Notes: generated by a model not told the origin, from the sequence alone. A DNA stretch of 7,148 nt from Acetobacteraceae bacterium (GCA_019237355.1 JAFAHH010000210.1:1-7148); one strand, 5' to 3'; shown: positions 1-6,523, counted from the first letter of the stretch. Program-made: numbers and translations.

Positions 1-291
1 ACGGCAATAGGAGCAATAACCGCAGGCAATCGTGGAGCAAATCACCACGCGGTCGCCGGGCATGAAGTTGCGAACCATGGGCCCCAGTTCTTCAACAATG
101 CCGACACCCTCGTGACCGAGGATCGTGCCTTTTTCCATGCCGGGAAACGTACCGCGGACCATGTGCAAATCGGTACCGCAAATCGCCGATGAGGTGAGCC
201 GAACAATAGCATCGGTTGGGTCTTGAAGTTTCGGCTCCGCCACGTCCTCCACCCGGATATCGCCTATTCCGTGAAACACGACGGCTTTCAT
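1..291 (-). CDS. Zinc-dependent alcohol dehydrogenase (MDR family), N-terminal 97 residues only
   Basis: This is the start of a medium-chain dehydrogenase/reductase; the rest of the gene lies beyond the left edge. The 97 readable residues form the GroES-like, zinc-binding half. The catalytic-zinc ligand Cys38 lies in ICGTDLH and is followed by His60-Glu61 in GHEGVG. A structural-zinc cysteine cluster begins at Cys90, Cys93 and Cys96 (CGYCSYC), and the fourth Cys should be just outside the window. Such enzymes oxidise an alcohol or aldehyde adduct with NAD(P)+ in the cytoplasm. The sequence style resembles the threonine dehydrogenase/formaldehyde dehydrogenase branch, but the substrate cannot be read from this fragment. 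The ATG at 289-291 is chosen because a strong AGGAGG lies 5 nt upstream. The gene is divergent from the SDR gene. The family call is firm; the substrate is unknown. Confidence 0.93.
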   Translation of the reverse strand, partial: MKAVVFHGIGDIRVEDVAEPKLQDPTDAIVRLTSSAICGTDLHMVRGTFPGMEKGTILGHEGVGIVEELGPMVRNFMPGDRVVICSTIACGYCSYCR

Positions 292-296
292 CACAC

Positions 297-302
297 CCTC
301 CT
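297..302 (-). promoter_or_regulatory. Ribosome binding site of the zinc alcohol dehydrogenase
   Basis: On the minus strand the sequence reads AGGAGG, 5 nt before the ATG at 291. It matches the anti-Shine-Dalgarno sequence fully and fixes the start codon. Confidence 0.8.
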
Positions 303-442
303 CAAACCGGGTCCCCGAGGCATAGAACCGGCCCCGGCTGCAGCGGTTTGCCACCATCGGCCAAAAGCCTCCGTGGTCGCGCGGATTTTTATTCGCTGTG
401 CCGGTCATCTTAAGCCGGTGCCGTGCGTAAACATTTCATGGA
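303..442. other. Divergent intergenic region with probable promoters for both flanking genes
   Basis: This stretch lies between two divergently transcribed dehydrogenase genes, so both promoters should be here. No consensus promoter stands out. The best candidate for the alcohol dehydrogenase is on the minus strand: TTAAGA (408-413), a 16-bp spacer, then TAAAAA (386-391). Each box matches the sigma-70 consensus at only 4 of 6 positions, so this is weak. A 7-bp inverted repeat, CAAACCG (303-309) and CGGTTTG (344-350), is separated by 34 bp and could be an operator or chance. No small gene with a ribosome binding site was seen. Confidence 0.5.
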
Positions 443-448
443 AAGGAG
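443..448 (+). promoter_or_regulatory. Ribosome binding site that decides the SDR start
   Basis: AAGGAG ends 6 nt before the ATG at 455 but only 3 nt before an in-frame GTG at 452. The spacing favours the ATG, giving a protein that starts MAEVVVITGG. Confidence 0.75.
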
Positions 449-454
449 ATTGTG

Positions 455-1498
455 ATGGCGGAAGTGGTGGTGATCACGGGCGGCAGCGCGGGTGTCGGAC
501 GCGCGACGGCTGAGGAGTTTGCCCGCCACGGATGCCATATCGGCTTACTCGCACGCGGACGCGAAAGGCTCGAAGCTGCAGCTCAATCGCTTCGCGCGCT
601 GGGCGTTCGATGCCACATCGTGCCCACCGACGTATCTGATGCAGAAGCAGTTGAGCGCGCCGCGTCGGAGATCGAGCAGCAGCTCGGCCCCATCGATATT
701 TGGGTGAACGACGCGATGGTGACGGCCTTTGCACCGGTGAAGGACCTCACGCCAGAAGAGTTCCGCCGGGGCACTGAAGTGACGTATCTCGGTACCGTAC
801 ACGGCACAATGGCGGCGCTGCGCCGCATGCGGGAGCGCAACCGCGGGGTCATCGTGAATGTCGGCTCGGCGCTCAGTTACCGGGCGATCCCGTTACAGGC
901 GATCTATTGCGCATCCAAATTTGCAATTCGCGGCTTTACGGATGCTTTGCGGTGCGAAATCCTGCATGATGCCTTAAATGTGCACCTAACGATGGTGCAT
1001 CTTCCGGCCATGAACACACCCCAGTTCGACTGGGCGCTGAACAAAATGGACCGGCGGCCGCAGCCGGTACCGCCAATCTTCCAGCCAGAAGTTGCGGCGC
1101 GAGCGATCTGGTTTGCCGCGCATCATAGGCGGCGCGAAGTATGGGTTGGCTGGCCAACGGTTGAGGCAATCATTGGCAATAAGATTGCGCCCGGTTTACT
1201 GGATCGCTATCTCTCCAGCGCAGCCTATAGTGGTCAGCTTACGAACGAGCCAAAGCCGCCAAACGCACCGGCCAATCTGTTTGAGCCGGCCCGCGGGAAT
1301 TGGGGGGCACATGGAAGGTTCGATGCCCGGGCCAAAGAAACGAGCTGGGAGATGTGGACGACCCGGCATCAGGGGTGGCTGGCGCTCGGCGTGCTGCTGC
1401 TAAGCAGCTTGGGGGTCGGTGCTATTCTTCAGGGCGGCAATCGCGTTTTGAACGGCAGGGGCAAGCCGCGCCGTCAGCTCCAGCGAATATGGCGGTGA
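455..1498 (+). CDS. Short-chain dehydrogenase/reductase with C-terminal membrane anchor
   Basis: The product is a 347-residue NAD(P)-dependent oxidoreductase. Residues 1-230 are a classical SDR Rossmann domain: cofactor loop TGGSAGVG (8-15), Asp59 in the PTDVSD stretch, Ser138, and the catalytic pair Tyr151/Lys155 in YCASK. The usual NNAG motif reads NDAM (85-88). The Asn of the catalytic tetrad appears to be replaced by Thr110 or a neighbour in EVTYLG, a pattern I recall from this SDR subgroup. Residues 240-300 are a Pro-rich, polar extension absent from minimal 250-residue SDRs. Residues 308-325 form one hydrophobic segment followed by a basic tail (GRGKPRR). I infer a C-terminal anchor with the enzyme facing the cytoplasm. 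The substrate is unknown. The gene diverges from the zinc alcohol dehydrogenase, and its 3' end overlaps that of the GH15 gene by 25 bp. Confidence 0.92.
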   Translation: MAEVVVITGGSAGVGRATAEEFARHGCHIGLLARGRERLEAAAQSLRALGVRCHIVPTDVSDAEAVERAASEIEQQLGPIDIWVNDAMVTAFAPVKDLTPEEFRRGTEVTYLGTVHGTMAALRRMRERNRGVIVNVGSALSYRAIPLQAIYCASKFAIRGFTDALRCEILHDALNVHLTMVHLPAMNTPQFDWALNKMDRRPQPVPPIFQPEVAARAIWFAAHHRRREVWVGWPTVEAIIGNKIAPGLLDRYLSSAAYSGQLTNEPKPPNAPANLFEPARGNWGAHGRFDARAKETSWEMWTTRHQGWLALGVLLLSSLGVGAILQGGNRVLNGRGKPRRQLQRIWR

Positions 1499-3252
1499 TG
1501 GGTCATCTCGTCGCTCAGATTCAGTGCGGCCACAACCAGCGCCACATGGCTGAAGGCTTGCGGGAAGTTGCCCACGAGGCGCTGGTGGGGAACATCATAC
1601 TCCTCGCTAAGCAGCCCCAAATCATTGCGGACATCGAGCACGCGTTCGAAGAGCGCGTGCGCATCATCGCGCCGGCCTAAGCGATTTAGGCAATCGACAA
1701 GCCAGAAGCTGCAGGCGATGAAAGCACCCTCATGGTGGCCCGGCTTGGGCTTGTAGCGGCGCACCAGCCCGCCTTCCATCAGCTCGTTTTCGATGGCTAT
1801 TATGGTGCCTTTCACGCGCTCATCTTCAATCGGCAGAAAGCCGACGAGGGGAATCAACAAAAGGCTGGCATCGAGTTCCGACGAGTCGTAGCTCTTCACG
1901 AAACTGCCGATCTTGCTGTTGAAGCCGCGCTCGCACACCTGGTCGTGGAGCTTCTGGCGGGTTCTTGCGAGGCGGTCGCGCGCTTCATCATCAACCAGTT
2001 TGCGTGTTCGCTTGCTTTTTAGAAATGCTTCGAGCCCGACCCAAGCCATCACCTTGGAATAGACATATTGCTTGGGATCACCGCGCGATTCCCACAGGCC
2101 TTGATCAGGCAACTCCCAAATTTCTTGCAAATGCTGCACGAGCGCTGCTTCGACATGCAGGCCTTGGTCGCGCGGCGCCATGCCGGCGCGGCGCGCCAGG
2201 TGTAATGCATCGAGCAGCTCGCCATAGACATCGAGTTGCCGCTGCTCGGCCGCGCGATTTCCGACACGGACTGGCTTGGAACCCTCGTAGCCGGGCAGCC
2301 AGCCAATCTCCCATTCATTCAGGTGTCGCTCGCCCAATACGCGATACATGATCTGCAACTTATCCGGGGAACCGGCAACAGCACGCAGCAACCAATCGCG
2401 CCAGCGCGTTGCCTCCTCGTGAAACCCGGCATTGATTAGCGCCGTCAGGGTGAAGGTCGCATCACGCACCCAGCAATACCGGTAATCCCAGTTCAGCTCG
2501 CGGCCAAGTTGTTCGGGCAAGGATGTCGTTGGCGCTGCAAGCGCTCCTCCGCTCGGGCGATACATTAGCGCCTTCAAGGTGATCAGGGAGCGCGTGACGG
2601 CATCCGGCCATTTGGTGCTGACGTTGCATTGGCGGCACCAATCCTGCCAGAAATTCTCGGTGTCCGATAACGCCTTTTCCGGGTCAATCGGCTTGGGCGG
2701 GTCTTCCAGCGAGGAGCCATAGCTCATCACGATCGGGACGCGCTCGCCCCCGGACACAATGAAGGAAGATGTGACATCTCCCCCGCCCAGCTCGAGCGGG
2801 ACGGGCGCGCGGACGGCCACCAGATCGGGTCCCACAAACCCGGCCACAGCGTCGCCGTTCCGCTCGAGCCAGGGCGGCAAATTGCCATAATCGAAGCGGA
2901 GGGAAATCACCGATCGCATGTTCACGGCGCCGTCCAACCCCTGCACGATGCGCACGACATCGGATGCGAGGCCACGGATAGGCATGAAGTCGATTAGCCG
3001 GACGGCGCCGCGGTCGGTGACGAAATCGGTTTCCAGGATCAGCGTATTCTCGCGGTAACGGCGCTCCACTCCGCGTATCGGATTGGCCGGCGCTAAGGAC
3101 CAGCGTCCGTGCTGCTCGGTACCCAGCAGCGCCGCGAAACACGCGTCGCTGTCGAACCGGGGCCAGCACAGCCAGTCAATCGAGCCATCCCGCCGGACGA
3201 GCGCGGCGGTTTCCCCATCGCCGATCAGCGCATAGTCTTCAATCCGGGCCAT
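1474..3252 (-). CDS. Glycoside hydrolase family 15 protein (glucoamylase/trehalase-like)
   Basis: The product is 592 residues, normal for bacterial GH15 enzymes, which release glucose from alpha-glucosides such as starch oligomers or trehalose. The N-terminal beta-sandwich starts with the family signature IEDYALIGDGETAALV and SIDWLCWPRFDS. The (alpha/alpha)6 catalytic barrel runs from about residue 215 to 580. It carries WDYRYCWVRD (255-264), VGNRAAEQRQLDVYGE (330-345) and GLWESRG (385-391), in which Glu388 is the likely general acid. LLSEEYD (547-553) follows, with Glu550 the likely general base, and then GNFPQAFSH (561-569). No signal peptide is seen, so the enzyme is probably cytoplasmic, which suits a trehalase or storage-glucan role. 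Trehalase and glucoamylase cannot be separated by eye. The gene starts 7 bp after the GMC stop, with AGAAGG just upstream of the ATG, so it is probably the last gene of the operon. Its 3' end overlaps the converging SDR gene. Confidence 0.93.
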   Translation of the reverse strand: MARIEDYALIGDGETAALVRRDGSIDWLCWPRFDSDACFAALLGTEQHGRWSLAPANPIRGVERRYRENTLILETDFVTDRGAVRLIDFMPIRGLASDVVRIVQGLDGAVNMRSVISLRFDYGNLPPWLERNGDAVAGFVGPDLVAVRAPVPLELGGGDVTSSFIVSGGERVPIVMSYGSSLEDPPKPIDPEKALSDTENFWQDWCRQCNVSTKWPDAVTRSLITLKALMYRPSGGALAAPTTSLPEQLGRELNWDYRYCWVRDATFTLTALINAGFHEEATRWRDWLLRAVAGSPDKLQIMYRVLGERHLNEWEIGWLPGYEGSKPVRVGNRAAEQRQLDVYGELLDALHLARRAGMAPRDQGLHVEAALVQHLQEIWELPDQGLWESRGDPKQYVYSKVMAWVGLEAFLKSKRTRKLVDDEARDRLARTRQKLHDQVCERGFNSKIGSFVKSYDSSELDASLLLIPLVGFLPIEDERVKGTIIAIENELMEGGLVRRYKPKPGHHEGAFIACSFWLVDCLNRLGRRDDAHALFERVLDVRNDLGLLSEEYDVPHQRLVGNFPQAFSHVALVVAALNLSDEMTHHRHIRWS

Positions 3253-3259
3253 ACCCTTC

Positions 3260-4909
3260 TCAAACCTCGGCTCGCGCAGCTAAGGCCTTGATCCGGTCCG
3301 CGATCCGGCAGGCCATGGCCTGAATGGTCAGCGATGGATTGACGCCGCCGCTGGTTGGAAAGAGCGAACCATCGCAGATCCAGAGATTCGGGACATCCCA
3401 GGTGCGGCCATCCGGGTTCACCACGCTGCTGCGCGGGTCGTCGCCCATCCGGCAAGTCCCCATCAGATGGGCGGTTTCGGTTTCTTCGGCCCAGATATCG
3501 TAACCCCCGGCCGCCTCGAGCGCCGTGCGCATGAAGTTTTTGGCATGGGCGATCAGTTTCTTGTCGTTATCGGAGTGCGCGAAAGTAACATTGGCAATCG
3601 GAAGGCCGAACCGGTCCTTTTCATCCGCAAGCCGCACGGTATTGGTTTCCATCGCCTGGCATTCTCCCACGATCTTCAGCCCGGCGTAATGGTTGTAACG
3701 CTCCATATCGCGAAGTAGCGATTCGCCCCAGAGCTTGTGATTACCGGTTTGCGTTCCGGACCATTCGACGGGAAGCGGGCCTTGGCTCATATAGGCGTAT
3801 CCGCCATCGAAATCCTTACCCTCATCCGTGTAGTTCCAATGCTCGGTCAATGAGAGCGAGGGTGGCGCTTTATACCAGCGGATTTCGTCATCGAAGACGC
3901 CGTAGACCCCCTGGTTACAATGGGCCATTAAATATTTGCCGACCAGCCCGGAGCTGTTGGCGAGGCCATCCGGTGCTTGAGGGCAGGCTGAATTCAACAA
4001 CAGGCGTGGGGTTTCGATCGCATACCCGGCCACCACCACATTGCGCGCCCGCTGAAACCGCCATTGGCCTTCGCGATGGTAATGCACGCCTCTGACCCGG
4101 CCATTGGCGTCCAGCTCGACCCGGCCCACCATGGCGAGGTCGCGGATTTCCGCCCCAGCTTTCAGCGCCCGCGGCAGCCAAGTGTTAATGGCGCTCTGCT
4201 TGGCGTTGGTCGAGCACCCTGCGATGCAAAAGCCGCGATAGACGCAGGGGTGGGCGAGGCCGCGCGGTGCGGAGAGCGTGGCGATTGGGGTCGAGCACCA
4301 TTTGATCCCGAGCTTTTCGCAACCCCTTGCCAGCACTTTGGCGGCCGCATTGAGCTCATGGGGGCGATAGGGATAGCGCGGCCGGGGCGGACCCCAGGGA
4401 TATTTGATGGGCCCTGCGAGGCAGAGATTCTCCTCGACCTCCCGGTAGTAACCCCACATTTCGCGCCAATCGACCGGCCAGTCGACGCCATAACCCAGCA
4501 ACGACCGGGACTTGAACCATTCCGGGCGGAAGCGGAGTGAGACCATGGCGAAATGCACCATGCTGCCGCCCACCGACTGGCCGCTATTGTTCCGGCCGAG
4601 TTCTAGCGCGTCCTCGCCCCCGGAGATGCGCTCATCCGTCCAGTAAAGCTTGTATTGTTCATGCTCGTCTGAAGCGAAATCTTCTAGCGGACGCCAATAC
4701 GGACCGACATCGAGCGCGACTACCGAGAATCCGTATTCGGAGAGTTTGCAGGAAAGCGTGCCGCCACCCGCGCCCGTGCCGACAATCACGAAATCGACTT
4801 GCTCGTCATCGGCGAAACACCGCATTGGAACCCAGCCGCCGACGCGCAGCACGTCGGGCGCGCGGCCATTCTTCGCCCGCGGGACTCGGGTCGGGTCGTC
4901 CTCAGTCAT
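3260..4909 (-). CDS. GMC-family FAD-dependent sugar/polyol dehydrogenase, catalytic subunit
   Basis: This 549-residue flavoprotein resembles the large subunits of gluconate 2-dehydrogenase and FAD-dependent glucose/sorbitol dehydrogenase complexes. Visible parts are the FAD Rossmann loop GTGAGGG (44-50) with the strand ending ALDVG (65-69), the FAD-contact stretch GGSMVHF (114-120), and the C-terminal GMC block HLMGTCRMG (481-489) through GGVNPSLT (521-528). By alignment with glucose oxidase and choline oxidase, His481 and Asn524 are the catalytic pair. Cys222, Cys228 and Cys232 form a Cys-X5-Cys-X3-Cys motif like that assigned to a 3Fe-4S cluster in FAD glucose dehydrogenase, suggesting electrons leave to a partner rather than to O2. 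No signal peptide is present. The ATG at 4909 is preferred over an upstream in-frame start at 4987, because residues from the latter look unlike the family and would overlap the upstream gene by 86 bp. The ATG overlaps the upstream gene by 8 bp, implying translational coupling. Confidence 0.92.
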   Translation of the reverse strand: MTEDDPTRVPRAKNGRAPDVLRVGGWVPMRCFADDEQVDFVIVGTGAGGGTLSCKLSEYGFSVVALDVGPYWRPLEDFASDEHEQYKLYWTDERISGGEDALELGRNNSGQSVGGSMVHFAMVSLRFRPEWFKSRSLLGYGVDWPVDWREMWGYYREVEENLCLAGPIKYPWGPPRPRYPYRPHELNAAAKVLARGCEKLGIKWCSTPIATLSAPRGLAHPCVYRGFCIAGCSTNAKQSAINTWLPRALKAGAEIRDLAMVGRVELDANGRVRGVHYHREGQWRFQRARNVVVAGYAIETPRLLLNSACPQAPDGLANSSGLVGKYLMAHCNQGVYGVFDDEIRWYKAPPSLSLTEHWNYTDEGKDFDGGYAYMSQGPLPVEWSGTQTGNHKLWGESLLRDMERYNHYAGLKIVGECQAMETNTVRLADEKDRFGLPIANVTFAHSDNDKKLIAHAKNFMRTALEAAGGYDIWAEETETAHLMGTCRMGDDPRSSVVNPDGRTWDVPNLWICDGSLFPTSGGVNPSLTIQAMACRIADRIKALAARAEV

Positions 4910-5507
4910 GCTGTTCAATCGCTTCCCACCGATCGCGCTTGTTGAAGTCGAGCCGGACATAGCCACGCGGGCTGGCCGGGCCGCCAAACCCCATTTCGTT
5001 CCAGGCGTGGGGCAGGGCGTAGTAGGCGGCTGCGATATCGTGGACGAGCCGCCTTTTGAAAAACACTTTCGCCGGCATATCGCCCCAGGCTGGGCTGCTT
5101 GCTTCGCCCTCCTCCAAAAGCCGGAGTAGCCGGTCCTGTTGGCCCCCCGTCAATTCATGGAATGCGCCGCCATAACGCTCCCGGCACTCTTCGTTGATCG
5201 CGGCGATGCCGCGGCGCCAGGCTTCCCGTTGGGATGGCAACGAGGGCGGGCGAAATCCGTCGCGCTGATCCAATTCCATCTTGTGGTCCACCAGCGCTGC
5301 GCATTGCACGGGGGCGCGGCCGGACCGTTGCGGCACGATGCAATCGCATAGGGCCCGCAAGGTGAGCCATTCTTCCAGTGTGAAGAATTTTGGCCCATCG
5401 AGCGTGAGCCGGTGATCGATCACCTTCCGGGTGATTTCGTTCCAAGATGGGGTGTCGCGCTTATCGAGCACATTGTAGCCAGGGTAGCGCGGGCCGCGAT
5501 TATTCAT
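4902..5507 (-). CDS. Gluconate 2-dehydrogenase subunit 3-like protein, without Tat signal
   Basis: This 201-residue protein belongs to the small-subunit family that partners GMC dehydrogenases (gluconate 2-dehydrogenase subunit 3, or gamma subunit). The helical core carries LTLRALCDCIVPQ (48-60), DHKMELD (74-80) and the family-typical tail HAWNEMGFGGPASPRGYVRL (167-186). In characterised complexes this subunit assists maturation and supplies the Tat export signal to the catalytic subunit. Here the N-terminus (MNNRGPRYPGYNVLDKRD) has no twin arginine followed by a hydrophobic segment, so the pair may stay in the cytoplasm. GAGGGG lies 7 nt before the ATG at 5507 when read as GAGGGG-CCAAAAA. 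The start overlaps the upstream stop in ATGAATAA, and the stop overlaps the GMC start by 8 bp, so the three genes are tightly coupled. Confidence 0.88.
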   Translation of the reverse strand: MNNRGPRYPGYNVLDKRDTPSWNEITRKVIDHRLTLDGPKFFTLEEWLTLRALCDCIVPQRSGRAPVQCAALVDHKMELDQRDGFRPPSLPSQREAWRRGIAAINEECRERYGGAFHELTGGQQDRLLRLLEEGEASSPAWGDMPAKVFFKRRLVHDIAAAYYALPHAWNEMGFGGPASPRGYVRLDFNKRDRWEAIEQHD

Positions 5508-6429
5508 TTTTTGGCCCCTCGAGCAACCGGAGCGCGGCCAACCCCGCCAGCCCCAGCCCAGTGAATGAGGGCGGCGCTGGGATTGGCGGACCGTTCAGGA
5601 CATTCTGGCTCCAATTGCGCCAGCCGCCCATGTTTCGATGCACGCCGTAGATATGAAATCCCATGCCGGCGAGGCCGAGCACGGTCACCAGTTTCATCCA
5701 AAACCGTGTCAGCGGGCGTTTCTTTGGTTTGCTTGAAAGTGCCGCGCTCGCCAGCAATCCCGCCCCGACCGGCGGCAGGGTGACGGGCAGATACATGAAT
5801 GGGTCCTGGAAGGCGCCGCGGAAGTGCAGCAGCCAAACTTCGCCCACCGTTCCCAGCAGCCCGGCCGAGGTCAGGCCAGCCAGAAGGCGGCCCGCGGCCA
5901 TGCCGAAGATGTGCGGGATACCGCCGGGTCTTGTGTCGCGCACGCGTTCGGCAGCAACTCCCAACGTACCGGACAGCAGCAAGGCCCAAGGCGCCCCGAT
6001 TGGTGCGGCATAGAAGAAGTTTTCCCAGCAAAAACCGCCGTCGCGCTTGCCGACATTGTAAAGGTGGAAACCAAATCCCGCCGCGGCCGCGGCGGCGGAG
6101 AGTGCGTAGATCGCGTCCCGGCGCCGCTCGGCGCGGGCCGACCGGTCGCTCGCCCCATGTAGGCTTGCAATCAGCGCCAGGGTTGAGACAATCGGAGGCA
6201 CAAACATCGCCTTATTCTCGAAGCTGCCCCGGTAATGCTCCATGCTGCTGTCGGCCAGAACCGAGCTCGCAAGGATGGCGCATCCCGCGTTCAGCAGCCG
6301 GGCGACATCGGCGCTTTCTTGTGCGCCGACGGGTGGTTCGGATCGCAGCAGCGCAGGCGATCGCGCATTGCCCGCCAATGCGTCTTGCAAGGCCCGCAGC
6401 CGGTCCGCGGGGCGGGCGCGGGTTCTCAT
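5500..6429 (-). CDS. Eight-segment membrane protein with an internal duplication, next to the GMC dehydrogenase
   Basis: I do not recognise a named family for this 309-residue integral membrane protein. Likely membrane segments are at about 45-60, 75-91, 107-122, 141-160, 183-200, 211-230, 245-262 and 284-302. The first four and last four are two copies of one unit at a constant offset of 137 residues. HYRGSFENKAMFVPP (65-79) matches HFRGAFQDPFMYLPV (202-216), and GFGFHLYNV...GG (118-132) matches GMGFHIYGV...GG (255-269). Two histidines per unit are conserved (His65/His202 and His122/His259), as are the downstream W-N-P-A-P positions. The ATG at 6429 is chosen because GGAGG lies 7 nt upstream; an in-frame ATG at 6480 lacks such a site and falls in a repeat array. 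Its position before the subunit 3 and GMC genes suggests it anchors or accepts electrons from that complex. That role is inference. Confidence 0.85.
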   Translation of the reverse strand: MRTRARPADRLRALQDALAGNARSPALLRSEPPVGAQESADVARLLNAGCAILASSVLADSSMEHYRGSFENKAMFVPPIVSTLALIASLHGASDRSARAERRRDAIYALSAAAAAAGFGFHLYNVGKRDGGFCWENFFYAAPIGAPWALLLSGTLGVAAERVRDTRPGGIPHIFGMAAGRLLAGLTSAGLLGTVGEVWLLHFRGAFQDPFMYLPVTLPPVGAGLLASAALSSKPKKRPLTRFWMKLVTVLGLAGMGFHIYGVHRNMGGWRNWSQNVLNGPPIPAPPSFTGLGLAGLAALRLLEGPKNE

Positions 6430-6436
6430 CTTCCTT

Positions 6437-6441
6437 CCTCC
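6437..6441 (-). promoter_or_regulatory. Ribosome binding site of the membrane protein
   Basis: GGAGG on the minus strand, 7 nt before the ATG at 6429, fixes that start rather than the upstream in-frame ATG at 6480. Confidence 0.75.
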
Positions 6442-6443
6442 GC

Positions 6444-6523
6444 CTATTGCATGAGAAATAGCTTCCATTCTATTGGACAAGAAACCGCTCCGCGTTCTAT
6501 TTCAGAAGATACCGCTCCGCGTT
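6444..6523. repeat. Tandem array of about 27 bp, three units, spanning the end of the enolase-family gene
   Basis: Unit A (6497-6523) holds the last nine codons, stop included, of the enolase-superfamily gene. Unit B (6470-6496) follows directly downstream of that stop and matches A at 23 of 27 positions, including a perfect 13-bp core ACCGCTCCGCGTT on the plus strand. Read in the same frame, A encodes NAERYLLK-stop and B would encode NAERFLVQ-stop. Unit C (6444-6469) is 26 bp and matches B at about 19 of 26 with a one-base gap. A and B are clear; C is plausible but degenerate. The array fills nearly the whole gap before the membrane protein's ribosome binding site. Confidence 0.75.

Noticed and set aside
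325..349. Possible extracytoplasmic sigma factor promoter (GAAC...CGGTT) in the divergent region
   Set aside because: The first box lacks the leading G, the second is not CGTT, and the spacing is short; it is no better than chance in GC-rich DNA.
216..513. Short plus-strand open frames covering the left edge of the window
   Set aside because: They lie mostly over the antisense of the zinc alcohol dehydrogenase and the intergenic region, have no ribosome binding site, and their residues look like shadow translation.
1396..1408. Small hairpin GCTGC-TAA-GCAGC past the GH15 stop as a terminator
   Set aside because: The stem is only 5 bp, no T-run follows on the minus strand, and it lies inside the SDR coding sequence for the membrane segment.
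4910..4987. Longer GMC start at 4987 adding 26 residues
   Set aside because: The extra residues resemble shadow translation of the upstream subunit 3 gene, contain no signal peptide, and would give an 86-bp overlap; the ATG at 4909 gives the usual coupled junction.
5504..6461. Long open frames on both strands overlapping the membrane protein gene
   Set aside because: They are Arg/Pro/Ala-rich shadows typical of GC-rich DNA, with no domain signature, whereas the chosen frame has membrane segments and an internal duplication.
6430..6480. Longer membrane-protein start at 6480 adding 17 residues
   Set aside because: This stretch is translated from the tandem repeat array, and a strong GGAGG sits at the right distance before the ATG at 6429.
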